In this document: positions 11,700-23,987 of the stretch, piece by piece
How the letters are laid out: the number at the start of each line of letters is the position of its first letter
Position numbering within the stretch: position 1 is the first letter of the stretch
Source of the DNA: Echinometra lucunter
Taxonomy: Eukaryota > Echinodermata > Echinoidea > Camarodonta > Echinometridae
Direction: 5' to 3'
NCBI GenBank assembly: GCA_029962745.1
Contig: CM057161.1
Coordinates: 8,310,357-8,374,356, forward strand
DNA length: 64,000 bases
Translations under genes and position numbers: made by a program
Notes under the pieces: model-generated
Told to the model about the DNA's origin: nothing
Database searches by the model: none
Seen by the model: the letters and a program-made list of their open reading frames with translations, nothing else

Positions 11700-12460
11700 T
11701 GTGACAAATTCAAATGTCTCGTTATTATCATTTTTGGAGGGGGGGATAATGCTAGCCATCCCCTAACTGAAAAAATAGGGGGAATATACCCCCTTACATC
11801 ACAAATACATTCTTAATCAAGTTGAAATAAGAGGTTTTAACTATCATACTTAGAAATCCAAATATTATGAAAATGCAGCCTCTACAAAACTCATATCACT
11901 GTATCTAAATAAGTAAATACCTTTTCGTTGATTTCGAATGTACATTGCATGAACATGAAAAAGGGTATACGCAACTTTGAAAGACTCTAATTAAAAAGTC
12001 ACAATGAGTATGCCCTTGATACAATTTCATAATTAAGAGTATCTTATTTTCTGTTTAATGACACTATATTCATAATTCTTCTGTCACGGATGACTGAGCA
12101 CTGGGCTTTTAAAAAGCGTCATCAAAATCTGCCTTAATCAAGTTTTGGCTGATGTAACGAATGTGGGTATAATCTACATGCATGCGTACTGCTAGTCTCA
12201 AATCCTTTGAAAAGATGAGTTCTGCTTTGTGTTCCCATGTCTCATTTTTAAAAATCATCCAGTATATCTGAGCTTTCACAGGACCCTGCGTTATTCCATA
12301 TTAGTCGGCTAGACGATTTAAAAAGCTACAAAGTTTTTTTTTCTGTTGAAGTTCTTTCATTGATTTTGGTTCCTATGTGGTTTATAAACATTTTCAGCTT
12401 TGTGGCCCAAACAACAACTTTGAGCAATTTGCTTAATTTGCATAAATCTCTATGGAAGCA
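11700..12460. other. Non-coding AT-rich stretch
   Basis: No gene or structured repeat stands out. GGATGACTGAGCACTGGG at about 12088 is an isolated copy of the GACTGAGCAC motif that marks block borders in the 1-7440 structure. Confidence 0.3.
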
Positions 12461-12467
12461 CGCAAGG

Positions 12468-12797
12468 GCGGATCCAGGATTTCGTGAAAGATGGGGCACA
12501 CAAATCTTCGAAAATTCTGACAAGCAAAGAGAAAAAAAAAACTGACTAGCAAAAGAAAAAAAAAATCCGATGAGCAAACCCCCACCCCGCCCCCCCCCCC
12601 CAAAAAAAATGGTCATCACATTTTTACGTACACTTTTCTTTACAAAATTCTCTGACGAACAACTTGAAAAAAAAAGGTTCTCGCCTCGAAAAATGGGGGC
12701 AATTAAAAAAAAAAAAAGGAGGGGCACAATGCATACATTTGCCTCAAGGGGGGGGGGGGGGGCACAGGTCGGAAATGCCCCCCCCCCCCATCCGCCA
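12468..12797. repeat. Homopolymer-rich MITE-like element
   Basis: CAAGGGCGGATCC at the left and the inverse of CAGTGGCGGATGG at the right form weak inverted ends (about 10 of 13). Between them are C-, A- and G-runs as in the hAT-like elements at 3.6-4.9 kb. No exact 8-bp target duplication is visible, so the assignment is tentative. Confidence 0.4.
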
Positions 12798-13135
12798 CTG
12801 AACTCGAGAAATAGGGAGAGTTGGGTCCTGCTCGCTCAGTTTGAGTTCACTTCATATGTTTGGGAATGTTTTTCACCTTACTTTTGAAACACTTTGGGAG
12901 CTCATTATTTCATTGCTGAGTTCCAGTATTTCGGTCCGTGGAAGGAGACGGTTTTGTGTGCAAAAAGACTGCGGGTACGGGGAAGGTGGAAACGGTTGGA
13001 ATGTCTGGTTGGGTATTCAATAATACGTACTTATCAAAGCGTGTTGCAGTTCGTCTTTGTTCAGTTTATACATGAATTTTCCTGTTTGAAAAATAAATGA
13101 GGAAATTTTAGAATTTTTGATTCGTAAAATAAACA

Positions 13136-13840
13136 CATCAAAAAAGTAACTCTCCCCTAATGCAAAATATCATAACCTCTTAACCAAAATGTTTTGAACA
13201 AAGTAATATGACAGGAGTGCTCCTAAATTATTGACTAACTTCTGTGTGAAACTGAGATTGATTTGTCAAGTCATGCATGAGTGAGCAGACATTAAAGGCA
13301 AAATTGTCACTTTTCAAAAGTCGCAAGAGTCATTTTGGGGGTTCTGTGAAACAAAACTTTGGCGATTTTGGTTTATTCCATTGCTTGACCCTGACGCTTT
13401 TCATGTTTATCAGAGTTAGGCGAACACATTTTTTTTTTTGCAAAAAAGTGATGTTCAGTCCTTCTAAAACTAGAAATCCTTTCAGTTTATGGAAAGAATT
13501 AGCATCAACCAGCATAAGTCAGTACATATTTGAAACTACCCGAGTGTCGTTTTCCGGCATTAAAAAGTAAATTTCTAGCATTTCTTGCTCATCGTTAAAA
13601 ATGTGGTCACACAATAACAACACCACCATGATAAACATCAACAGCACTTAAACATACACCAGAAAAAGCTTGTTTGATAGACCCCTGCTCACTCATGCAT
13701 GACTTGATGGATCAACCTCATTTTCACAAAGAAGTTAGGCAATACGTGTAGGAACACTCCTGTCAAATTACTTTGCTCAAAATTTCTTCGCTTAAAAGTT
13801 ATGCTATTTTGAATTAGGGGGGAGTTACTTTTTTAAGTTT
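13136..13840. mobile_element. MITE with about 155-bp inverted arms
   Basis: The left arm (about 13136-13290) begins AAAAAAGTAACTCTCCCC and ends CATGCATGAGTGAGCAG. The right arm (about 13685-13838) is its diverged reverse complement, from CTGCTCACTCATGCATG to GGGGGAGTTACTTTTTTAAG. The inner border motif GAGTGAGCA matches the punctuation motif of the 1-7440 foldback structure, suggesting a shared family. No transposase is encoded. Confidence 0.7.
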
Positions 13841-13879
13841 AGAAAAATTGGTATGTGTATGAAGAATAGGTATGTGAAC

Positions 13880-14450
13880 GAGTGGGGGCATTATGCATTA
13901 TCCTTATGATTTCATTTTGTATTAAAATAGCAATTTTATCAATATTTGTTGGCGTTACCCCAGACCATATTTCCATAATAAAGATACGGTTAAATTTTTA
14001 AAAAATATGATATGAAAAGTGTAGTCCTTGGGAAGAAATTTTTAGTCTCTTCATTATTCCAGTATTCAGGGAAATAATTCTGGATAAATTTTGTACGTGC
14101 ATCCCAGTTAATTTATCGTCAGTCGTGAGCCCTAAGAATTTTGTTGATGTTACCCTATCAGGGGGTGTGTCATCCAAAAGAATATTACCAGGTAAGTTTT
14201 GCGAGGGGTTACTAAATAAACAGCTTAAAATCAGTCCTTAGAACGTTCAGTGATAACTTGTTTACTTTTACCCATTCTACTACACATTTAATTTCTCTTT
14301 TTATTGTTGAAAGGACATTAGAGTTAGAATTAGAATTGAATAGATTTGAATCATCTGCAAATAGAATAAATGAAAGTGCATTTGATGATTTATTTTTATA
14401 TGATGAATAATAAGGGATCAAGAAGACTTCCCTGTGGAAACACAACTTAT
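13880..14450 (-). pseudogene. LINE reverse-transcriptase fragment (FADD box)
   Basis: On the minus strand, 14212-14445 encodes ALSFILFADDSNLFNSNS, the RT catalytic motif with both Asp residues, then VVEWVKVNKLSLNV, the typical next RT segment. Downstream toward 13890, diverged coding continues with a KFLGLTTDDKLT-like segment across frames. Both ends are truncated and no endonuclease is visible, so this is a dead fragment of a Jockey/CR1-type element. Confidence 0.7.
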
Positions 14451-14489
14451 GTGTCGTATAGATAGGCTATGATTATTTAGTTCTATATT

Positions 14490-14765
14490 CTACACAGAAT
14501 GTGTAAACTGATCTCCGCATGCTAATTGTGTGTGCGCAGTGATATGGAACTTTAATAGTGCTGTCCATCTCCTGAATTCAACCTGCGATAAAACGAAACT
14601 AGGTACACTGATGTGTGATAATTCCATAAATAGTGTTTTATGGTGTTGTAGAATAAATTTTAAACGTATTTCTGCAATCAATTGCAGGCCAAGGTTTAGA
14701 ACTAAAAATCAAGGAAATGTCAACTTCACTATCTAAAAACGACTGAAAACTTAGTCTTACTTTAA
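14490..14765. repeat. Dispersed repeat (family of 2205 and 2925)
   Basis: It shares ordered landmarks with 2205-2530 and, inverted, with 2925-3110: a CTAATTGTG, GGAACTTTAATAG, GATAAAACGAAAC and TGTGTGATA series. Its identity is unknown, and no coding sequence is recognised. Confidence 0.5.
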
Positions 14766-16850
14766 TTATCGGGGGGGGGGGGGGTATATTCTTAGTGTAG
14801 GCCCTACGCCTTATTAGGTGGTCTGTCATCTTTGACAGATCACCTTTTAATTTCGTCAGATTTTTATATATTTAGGTGGTCTGTCATCTATGACTGATCA
14901 CTTCTTAAAGGCATTGGCTAACTTTGTGAGCAGCTGATTAAAAAAATTCTCAAGCTAAGATGAAACATGTGTATGAATACTTGTATTTGTACTCAAAAAC
15001 CCTGAAACCAACCATAATTTGGAAGGAAAAGCTGTAAGTTAGACGCAAACCGCGATTTTATTAGCTTTCGACTCGAGAGACACTGAACTAAGAGGACCGT
15101 TTGCACGAATTAAAAAATACCGTTACCTGCCTTCCGCCGCGTGATATGTCAATACACACAGTGCGGTCCGTTGAGTCATGCGCGCATGCGCACTCCTTAC
15201 GTTTGGTCTGTGCAACCGACCCTCGTATATTTTTCAAACATTGGTTCACATTTCTAATATTTAAAAATACTTCCCGTGGATATTATACTCTGGAACATTC
15301 AGACTGTTATTTTTGCACTATAACCCTCATGTTTATCCCATTTTAAAGTAACAAAATTAGAGTTTTAAAGATCATAACAATGTTAACCAATGTCTTTGAT
15401 TTCGTCACATTTTTATTTATTTATTATTTTATCATTTATTATTTATTATTCTTCCCTTTTTGTGGGCGTGATAACTCAAAATTGGCCCATTCAATTTTCG
15501 TCAAATTTTCGACAGTTATCAGGCCTATTATGTACACTTGCTCCTAAGGTTTTCAGGGTCATCGGGTCATCGTGACGTCAGCAAAGGTGCCATTTTGTGA
15601 AAATCGAATCATGTCTATATCTTCATAACGGAAGGTCATTACTCATTCATGTTTGGCATGATGAAAGTTCACATCAGGCCAAAAACTGTCAACTGCAACC
15701 CGCGCGAAAATGTTAAAAAATGCTCAGAATCGACTCAAACTCGTTTTGCACACGTTTCGGGCCATTTTAAGCATTTCGAAAAATTGCGTGCATCCGCGTC
15801 CGCGCCCGCCATATTTTGCGCGCGCAGCCCATATAAAACGTAAAAACGCCGTTTTTCCACTTGATGTTCATCTCCGATACTTTTTTTTTTTTTTGGGGGG
15901 GGGACAATTTGTAATTAATTTAGAATCAATTTCCACAGCTGACATGGCTGTACGCGCGCGCCAAAGTTTAAAATCTGTGCGTGTGTCTATGTTGACAATA
16001 ATGCAAAAAAATCGCGCAAAAACGAGCCTTTTTATATTCCGCCATAGCTCCTTGAAAGGGTGGAGAGACCCCAATTTTCCAAATTTTCTGAAAGCTTATG
16101 ACTTCTAGATTTGAATTAATCAAGAAAAAAGATCCTTTCATAATTAGAAAGCCATCATATCCTCATCTCAAGTCAAAATTCGATTTTAAATTTATGACGT
16201 CATATTTCCTGTATTCAATCGACGATATTTTGCTTTTGATTGGTTGATTTTCTCCAGAATTTTTATATGCTGTAGCTGAGACAATACTCCGCAAGGTATT
16301 TACGTTTACTTGATTTTGACAGCGTTATCATGGTCCAATTCTGCATTAATTGGATACATTTAAATCTGTCCAATTTTGCGTGTATTCTCAATGGGACGGA
16401 ACTCTTTCTCAGATCTTGATTCTACATTCAAGTCTTATCGGAACAATTATACATCCTCTATTTCGAATGTGTTCTAGCTTTGTCGATGCTATGACGTCAT
16501 CATATCGGCACCTTTAATTTGTGACGTCATATTTTCTGCCTTTAAATGAGACTATCTTGCCTATTGTTTGTCGATTTTTGCCAGGACTTTGGTATGTTGT
16601 AGCCGAGACAATCTTCTACAAGATCTATGCGTTAGTGTTTGTTTTGTCAACAGCATTATGGTTTTATTTTGCCATAAATTGAAGCATATCAATTTTTCAC
16701 ATTTTACGTGTATTCTCTATGGGACATGACTTTTTGTCTCGCCCACAAGAGGTGAAGGCGAGACTTAGGGACCCAAATGGCGTCCGTCCGTCAGTCCGTC
16801 GTCCGTCGTCGGTTCGTCACAAATGTTAAAGTTTACCTGAAAGACTCTCT

Positions 16851-17156
16851 AAAGGCCCCGTCACATATTAGCGAATCGAGCCAACGAATGTCTAACGTGT
16901 TCGCAAATTTGGACATGCGTTCGTGTTCGTTGCCATTCGTTCGTGACACGTTTGACGTACGTGGTATTTGTTAGCTGTTCGTAGGTGTTCGCAGAGATAC
17001 GCTGCCGCCGATTTTCTATTTTTGACATGTTCAAACATTTAGATCCCTATTGTGGCCAAGAATCTGAGCGTATTGGAGCGTATCTGGACTTTTCCCCCCA
17101 AAAGCTGTTCGCTAAGCATTCGTTAGCCCTGTTCGCTAATATGTGACGGGGCCTTT
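16851..17156. mobile_element. 306-bp MITE with perfect 25-bp terminal inverted repeats
   Basis: AAAGGCCCCGTCACATATTA and the next five bases (16851-16875) are exactly reverse-complementary to 17132-17156. The element splits the tandem unit GACTCTCTTATGAC of its host, consistent with a TA target duplication. It has no coding capacity. It is a clean, probably recent insertion. Confidence 0.85.
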
Positions 17157-17564
17157 ATGACGCATAACTTGGCAACTGTTGCTGCAATGGCAACCAAACT
17201 TGGGTGATAGATGCACCTGAGGTACATTCATGTCATGACGCCTTTGGAGATCACATGGTAAGGTCAAAGGTCATTTCATGTCAAACGTTAAAGTTTACTT
17301 GCAAGACTCTCTTATGACAGATAACTTTGCAACCGTTCCTCACTTTTCAACCAAATTTGGGTTAAAGATGCAGTAAGGGGACCTGCATGTAATGGTGCTG
17401 TCGGAGGTCACGTGATAAGATCAAAGACCATTTCACATCAAACGTTAAAGTTTACCTGCCAGACTCTTATGACAGACAACTTTGCAACCGTCCCTCACTT
17501 TTTAAGCAAACTTGGGTTATAGATGCAGTAAGGGGACTTGCATGTAATGGTGCTGTCGGAGGTT

Positions 17565-17765
17565 GTTTTTTTTTAAGCAGAAGTTTCTGCATTTATTAAA
17601 GAATAAATACAAACACTGGAAAATATAACGATACAAATCAAATTGATACAAATAAAGTGTGACAAATATAAAAAGAAAGAACATGTATACTTACATAATA
17701 TTAAAATAATGGAGTTGGTTAATTTAATGAAGAAATGAATAAAAATGCAGGGGCCAGCTATCGTT
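17565..17765. other. Short AT-rich insertion inside the tandem units
   Basis: From TTTTTTTTTAAGCAG to about CCAGCTATCGTTACC the ~157-bp tandem pattern is broken, and it resumes with TGCAAGACTCTCTTATGAC. The segment is AT-rich with an 8-10 T run at one end, resembling a minus-strand LINE 3' fragment. Its identity is uncertain. Confidence 0.4.
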
Positions 17766-18389
17766 ACCTGCAAGACTCTCTTATGACGCATAACTTTTCA
17801 ACTGTTGCTGCAATAGCAACCAAACTTGGGTGATAGATGCACTTGGGCTAGTTATTTTCGCAAGTGGGCGAGACACAATATCGCCTTTAGCTTGTTCTCA
17901 AATCTTGATTCTACCTTTCCGTTTTCTTACAGCAATATGTCCCTTATTTATGCTTAATTTTCGTTGAGCTTCGGATATGTTGTACCTGAGAAACTTTCCT
18001 ACAAGAAACAATGGGGGCACTAGCATTTTAACAATAACTGAATAGATAAATATATGCATCATTATATAATGGCCATAGTCGTATTTATTACAAAACTCCT
18101 CAACGATTTTCAGTTGAATTGGATACAGACTTTTGGATTTAGGGTGTTCATATAACGTTGATTAAATCCATAATAGTAAAATTACACGAACGTATACCTC
18201 AAAATGAACTTTTACAAGATAGTCTAAAGGCTTTTTACGATAATGAGACCTATCAAAGACTCACCATGGACACATAAAGATTACGAATAATACAAAAACT
18301 GAATTATTTATTGCAGTATTTTACAGAGAAACAACAAAAATTACAAAAGATGCCTGGGAGATTTAGTGTCCTATCGGTGATATGTTGAA

Positions 18390-18413
18390 CATGGCCGTAC
18401 GCATGTACGCAGC

Positions 18414-18444
<31 letters not shown>

Positions 18445-18682
18445 GGGGCAGTTGCCTCCTCCAGAAATTGTGAAAACTTATATTTTCTTACTGAAAATTT
18501 TCACAAAATCCACAAAAAGGAGTGTGCACTAAATCCTTGAATTTCACTTTTAAAAATGCAAAAGCGCCCTCGTGACCACCTGGGTCACTTCGCTCCCTCG
18601 CCTTTGAGCTTCTTCGAAAAATTTTACGCGTCTTGCCCCCCCCCCCCCCCCCGCGAAAAAAAAATTTCTGCGTACGGCCCTG
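18390..18682. mobile_element. 293-bp hAT-like MITE with target duplication ATGTTGAA
   Basis: ATGTTGAA at 18382-18389 is repeated exactly at 18683-18690. The ends CATGGCCGTACGCA and TGCGTACGGCCCTG are inverted repeats (12 of 14). The interior has a G run of about 26 and a C run of about 14 and is non-coding. Size, ends and 8-bp target duplication match the element at 4043-4333. Confidence 0.75.
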
Positions 18683-18723
18683 ATGTTGAATTAATTCCTT
18701 GGTAATCCTGGCAAAATATACTG

Positions 18724-18910
18724 ATGTTAATCCATGTATTAAAGTCCACGGCTCATGAAGATGTCGATGAAGTGGGATTAGTGACCTCTGAATTGAACTA
18801 TACTAGACTAAATTTCACAATAATAATGCAGACGCAGTCGATGACAAATGGTATCTACATTAATATCCCAGTCGGAGTTGAAAGTTTATCTCCACAGGTT
18901 GGTAGTATTG
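18724..18910 (+). CDS. Possible upstream exon of the ZU5/Death gene (unproven)
   Basis: An open frame reads through VTSELNYTRLNFTI and GIYINIPVGVESLSP with no recognised domain. Two donor-like sites follow: GTAAGC at 18911 (good consensus) and GTAAAT at 18941. Both leave one coding base, which is the phase needed to join the exon at 27474. That agreement has a one-in-three chance of being accidental, and the intron would be about 8.5 kb. The frame could equally be random. I list it because no other 5' exon for the ZU5 gene was found. Confidence 0.2.
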
Positions 18911-18949
18911 GTAAGCAAGGAGAATTTCCTCTTGAAGATGGTAAATAGC

Positions 18950-20590
18950 TGCTGTAAGCTTTAAGATAAAATTGTAATTCCCTGAGAGAAATCCAAGCCA
19001 TTTTATAAGAAACCATGACTCATTCAGAACTTTCTTGTCTATTTTAGTAAAAGCAAAATGTACAGGATTCTTGAATGATTACACCAAGCGTAACTCAATT
19101 AATGTATATCTTTGCTATTTTCCTATTTCCCGCCTGGCAGAGTGCCACGCATTTTGGGCATTGTCTGCTGAGTTCACTTGTAAGGTCAGTTGCAACTGAC
19201 AAGTTTCCAAAAATACCACAATTTTTTTTCTTTTATCTAGCTCATTAAAATGCAGCCAAACTACTGAGATAATGTTACAACTCACATAAATGAAATGTTA
19301 TAACAAGACTTATGAAATAATCTAGAGAGTTCTTTTTCTACATGCGTAGTATAAAGATTGCTATGATTCTTTGTGTTTTATTTATTGCAGCAAACTAGCA
19401 GTAATGATATCTCTTCTAGAAATTTCTGAAGTATACAAATATATGAAGACAACTTTAAAGAACTGCTCTGAATATTCTTCATTTATATAACAACACACAC
19501 AAAGATAGTACATTCAAACGATATTGCAATGGGTCGCTATTAGGGGTGCTCAAAATCTGGGGCGCCCCAGTAAGCCATGCATACTGCATGATCGGTCCTG
19601 GGGCGCACCAATTCTTGGTATAGAGCTCCATATAAAGTTCCAATAGGTGAAAGTAGGCAAAACTCTCGTTATATTTGTCCATTACTTTTAACGTAGGAGA
19701 ACTTATCCTTTATCTGACGAGGAATGAGAGCGTTAGAGGCTAGGCTACTACAATCCCTATATAAACATGTATTCTAAAATGAATAAATGACTTGACACAT
19801 TCGACTCCCATCTCATGTGAATATCAAAGCATGAAATCTATGGAAAAATCAATGACTGTCTTAAGAAAGACGAATAAAAAATATATGACAAGCAGTGGAA
19901 GTGCAGACCAACTATGATTACCGACTCGTGTACCCTTTGTCGATGGGAGGCTAACAAAAGAAACACAGGGGAATGAAAAAAATAATATCATTACAGCTAC
20001 GAACCAATATCATTTTCATATCTCTTGCATCTGATAATATATTTTCAAATCCATTATTTATCTGTAGCCTGGAACTACAGAATACATGAGAAAATTATGC
20101 CTATGTAATCACGTTGCACTATTTATCAATAAATAAGAGAAATGCATGTAACTATTATGTTGAAAGTAACATTTTATCCCTTCCAAATCAAAACAATGAC
20201 TTAGAAATAGGAATATACATAGACCAAAGCCTGTAATTTCTAGAGATTTGAATCAGCAATGTTTCTTTATTTAATTCATACAAAATTAATGGACACTTCT
20301 TCTGCCATATTAAGAAAATAAAATGCAGGAATAAAAAATCAATAAAGGGATATATGGGAGGAGGGCTTCCCAGAGGCATTGCTCCTTTTCCCATTGTGAA
20401 AAGGATTTCGCTGTTGACTAACTAGTATCCATTTATAGTAGCCAATAACGAACTATAGACTATACATTATTTAGTATAATTTGCCCAAATTTTTGCTCGC
20501 TTGCTGGGTTTGCTCTCGAATATTGATAATTTGAATATTTTTGCCTTGCATTCTGACTCTCGGCAGTCAGGACCAAAAATGCCCCATATT
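18950..20590. other. Non-coding AT-rich stretch
   Basis: No gene is recognised. GGGGCGCCCCAG near 19560 and TGGGGCGCACCA near 19599 form a small inverted pair. Otherwise the sequence is AT-rich without evident repeats by eye. Confidence 0.3.
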
Positions 20591-20595
20591 ATACC

Positions 20596-21004
20596 GTACG
20601 TCCCCCAAAAAAACTTTACACTTTTGAAATGGCTGCCAAATGAAAAATACATTATTCTGGAGGAAAAGGTTTATATTTATGGATAGCCCATGGACTCAAC
20701 TTTTATATGAGACCAAAATGGCCGAAAACAATTCATGCTTGGGTGAGCACTGCTCACTTTTGTAAAGGGTATGAAAATTAGGTTGCACAGGAATTGCACC
20801 TTTCACTTTGTGAGAGGTAAGTCCTTTGGAGGTTACAAAATTGAGGGTGATATGATGAATTCATGATCACTTGCAATCAGTTTAGGTTTGCTGAGTGAAT
20901 TTTATGCTTTATTAAATCCAAATTTTATGATTCCTCCAGAATCATGTATTTTTTATTTGGCAGCCATTTCAAAAGTGTAAAGTTTTTTGGGGGACACACG
21001 GTAG
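20596..21004. mobile_element. MITE with about 65-bp inverted ends
   Basis: ACCGTACGTCCCCCAAAAAA continuing to TCTGGAGGAA (20596-20662) is the reverse complement, with few mismatches, of about 20937-21004 ending GGGGGACACACGGTA. TA flanks both ends. The interior includes GGGTGAGCACTGCTCAC. Non-coding. Confidence 0.7.
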
Positions 21005-21196
21005 AATTCAAATTCACCCCGGCGAGGGTTCTAACAATAAGTTATCCCTCACAACGTGTGAATCTCCAAACAATCGGCCAATTAATTAGTACTTAGATAC
21101 TCAATTACCAAAATAAATTACACTTACTGCATCTGGAAGTAGCAAATCTTGATTCCAAGTTTCTACATGAACCACTACCAGACACCAACCTTTACA

Positions 21197-21785
21197 TTAA
21201 AGGAGAATGAATCCCTGGGGAAATATCCATTTATAAGAAGAGAGGATAGAGAAAAACATTTTAAAAAGTTCAATTAAAAGCGGTCACGAAATGAGAAAGT
21301 TATGAAAGTTTGAAGATTCTCCATTTACTGTCTATAGCGATCCTCAAATTGGCAATGTTGCTTCAAAAATGGCAGGTTTAGAAGGACAACTCTCAATATG
21401 TTTTGTACACGAAATTTCATCTTTCCGCCATAATCTTCGAAGATGCTGCTTGTCTCTTTGTGAACTCAACATAATTATATTGGGTCAAATAAATTTTCCC
21501 ATGATTATTGATCTAAGAAGGAGACGAGCTGCACCTTTAGAGATAATGAGAAAATATAAAATTTTGTGTACAAAACATATTAAGAATTGTCCTTCTAAAC
21601 CTGCAATTTTGAAGCAACATTTTCAATTTGAGGATCGCCATGAAAAGTAAAATGAGACTTTTCAAGCTGTTATAACTTTCTCATTTCGTAACCGATTTTA
21701 ATGGAATATTTTTTTGAAAATTGCTTCTCTCTGTCCTCTCTTCTCATTAAAATGGATATTTCCCCAAGGTTTCATTCTCTCTTAA
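21197..21785. mobile_element. TTAA-flanked MITE (piggyBac-type target), copy 1
   Basis: TTAA at 21197-21200 and 21782-21785 bound inverted ends, AGGAGAATGAATCCCTGGGG on the left and the matching CCCCAAGGTTTCATTCTCT on the right. The arms extend inward to the CAAATTGGCAATGTTGCTTC region, making a near-complete palindrome of about 590 bp. TTAA target sites are characteristic of piggyBac. Related copies lie at 28355-28434 (end only) and 59397-59962. Confidence 0.75.
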
Positions 21786-21789
21786 GCAC

Positions 21790-22900
21790 CGTACTGCCGA
21801 ACGTGTGCGTCAACACAGTATACAGGGTATTTATGAAAAAAATAAACCCACAGTTTATGGGTAAATAAGTCGATAATTACAAGTAGCTTTTGGTTCATGT
21901 AAAAGTTATTTGAAAGCTCATTTTCATTTTTTTCCCTGTTTGACACCAAAAGCATGATCAATAAAGTACGCGGGTTTTTTTTAATTCAGACAGCTGACGT
22001 GGCCGTGTAGAAACCCATTTGTCAGAAATAAGTGGATGGCTGCTTAATTTGGTTCGTTAAGATTTCAACAAGACAGGAAATGATATAAGATTATTAATTA
22101 CCATGACTGAAAACACCCTTTACTGAAAAGCTAAAAGTAACTTCTTTGACATTATGCCATGATTATGATGAAAAAGATCACACATGACCGATCAGACAGC
22201 ACAATTCGCACTTTGTAAGGCTCACTAAATTTTGTTTGAGGAACTTGGATGAGGTACCTGAAGTCCTGAACAAAATATAAATGTGCCTCACCAATTCAAA
22301 CTTTGCCTGCTCGGTCACGCGTGTTTCTTCCATTATGGGTCTTATAAATGCGGGTTTTGGAATGATGTGTATTCTTGGTAATTAATAATCGCAAACTATT
22401 TCCTATCTTTAAAAAAAAAGACTTAGTTTCTGACACTGCCACTTTGGACAATCTGAATTTGATCATGCGATGTTAATTAATCATGTTTTTTGTGTCAAAT
22501 GAAAGCAGATAAAATCAATTTCTCTTGTGTACTTTAGATAATATTTTATTTTTCAAATTATTGTGTCAATTCGGTTTCCTTCTTTTCAGGGACAACCTAT
22601 ATAACACACGAAAACAGACCTCTGTAGTTCAAGCCTGGTTTATTTATTAAAATTGAGCTACAATATTGACATTTTTGGCGAACAGCTTTTATATCCAAAA
22701 TGAAAAAAAGTCACCTCAAAAAAGTCACCTCAGAGAATCCATAATTTCAACCGCGATCGTGGTAATATCTCAGTGCATATGTAATTATTTGATTATCCTT
22801 TAATTGAAAAATGTTTCCCATTTCCTTTACAGAAAATCAGTTTTTGAGGAGCTCCTCGAGACTCATCTGTCAAGAAGTAAGTAACTAAACAACTAAAATA
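21790..22900. other. Non-coding stretch
   Basis: No gene or structured repeat is recognised. The sequence is AT-rich with scattered short homopolymers. Confidence 0.3.
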
Positions 22901-22904
22901 GTGC

Positions 22905-23495
22905 AATGTTTGATTATATGCGACTGAAAAAAGCAACACCTCCCATATGGACTGACAATGCAAACATAATTGGTTTAGAGCCACATAGACAAAAGCGAAT
23001 TCTTGATATACCATTTTTTTGTATCGCAAATAAGGCGAACAATATTGTAAATCTTGGGAATAGATATTTTTACAAACTGATTATTCCAAGAGTTTTGTAT
23101 TCCAATAAATGCTCTTTATATTGAGAAAGTCGGGTAGATTCCCAGATTGACTGGGCAGATGTTTTCAATAGGAACCCCGTATACATTAAAGAAAATAAAC
23201 TTAGAGAATTTAATTTTAAACTAGTGTTGTATAATCTTTTGCCTATACGAAAGAATTTCTTTAAATGGAATCTGTCAAGCGACAGCATGTGTTTATATTG
23301 TAACGCAGAAGAAGACATTGTTCATGCATTCATTGACTGTCAACCCAATCGCCCTTTATTACTATACTTACGAGAAATACTGCAGTGTGTCTTTCAGGTG
23401 CAAATTAATTCAATCAATGTTATGCACCTCTTGAAATCACAAAGCAACCGACAGATAGACTTCCTGATAGCAGACTACGTCTTTAAGACGTCATA
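22905..23495 (+). pseudogene. LINE ORF2 C-terminal fragment with zinc-knuckle-like motif
   Basis: The frame reads TPPIWTDNANIIGLEP, then NLGNRYFYKLIIPRVLY, one in-frame TGA near 23122, then FKLVLYNLLPIRKNFFKWN and CLYCNAEEDIVHAFIDC, the C-x2-C...H...C pattern common after the RT in non-LTR elements. No RT core remains upstream. It is a truncated, inactive LINE end. The family appears similar in type to the minus-strand LINE at 56480-58165. Confidence 0.65.
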
Positions 23496-23572
23496 AAATG
23501 GTCTCAAACTGGTCCACACGTCATACGTCGTATAGACGACTATTTTGCGACGGCAGTATAACGTCTTTTTAT

Positions 23573-23760
23573 GACCAGTATTTCCCTACCTTTATTTGAC
23601 CATATAATATGATGTATATTTTACGTCGACTATTTACCACTTTATTACGTCTTCTCTAAGACCAGAATAAGACGGGTATTTTACGTCAATTATTTCCCAC
23701 TTTTTAACAGCTTCTTAAAGACCACAATATGAAGTGTTCTTTACGTTATTTTTAACATCC
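23573..23760. repeat. Degenerate tandem repeat, ~61-bp unit
   Basis: GACCA starts recur at 23598, 23660 and 23720 (spacing 62 and 60), each followed by (T)ATTTTACGTC-ACTATTT-CCACTTT-type sequence. A diverged unit precedes at 23573. There are about three to four units. Non-coding. Confidence 0.6.
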
Positions 23761-23987
23761 ATTATATTGTTACCAATTTCTTATGGCTTGTCCAATAATA
23801 ATCAAAAATAAAAATCATTTTCAATAACAATAATCATCAGTAATTAATGATAAGCATATTAATCAATTGATTGATAGGCCTATTATTAATTATTCAATAT
23901 CATTATCAATATTATTGCTATTGATAATTATCATTATCAATAACAGTAATCATGATAAACGACATGAGATTAATTCAAACTAGATAA

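Larger units (their letters stand above)
16734..17896. mobile_element. Element with TGTCTCGCCCAC ends and internal ~157-bp tandem units
   Basis: The left end TTGTCTCGCCCAC and right end GTGGGCGAGACACA are inverted. Inside, a unit beginning CAAACGTTAAAGTTTAC and containing ACTCTCTTATGAC recurs at about 17282 and 17440 (period about 157 bp), with a diverged earlier unit near 16822. Only short non-significant frames are present. A similar terminus, GGCGAGACACATTATGGC, occurs alone at about 32858. The element interrupts dispersed element copy 2. Confidence 0.6.
14812..18030. repeat. Dispersed element, copy 2, with nested insertions
   Basis: It opens with the same near-palindrome as copy 1 (14816-14845), plus a partial second copy of that end at about 14873. 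The body follows copy 1: TCATCGTGACGTCA, CATAACGGAAGGTCATTA, GGCATGATGAAAGTTCACATC, CTGAGACAAT. The GGGACATGACTTTTT junction at about 16735 is interrupted by another element, and the host sequence resumes near 17897 (TCTCAAATCTTGATTCTAC). The end is not clearly defined. Confidence 0.55.
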
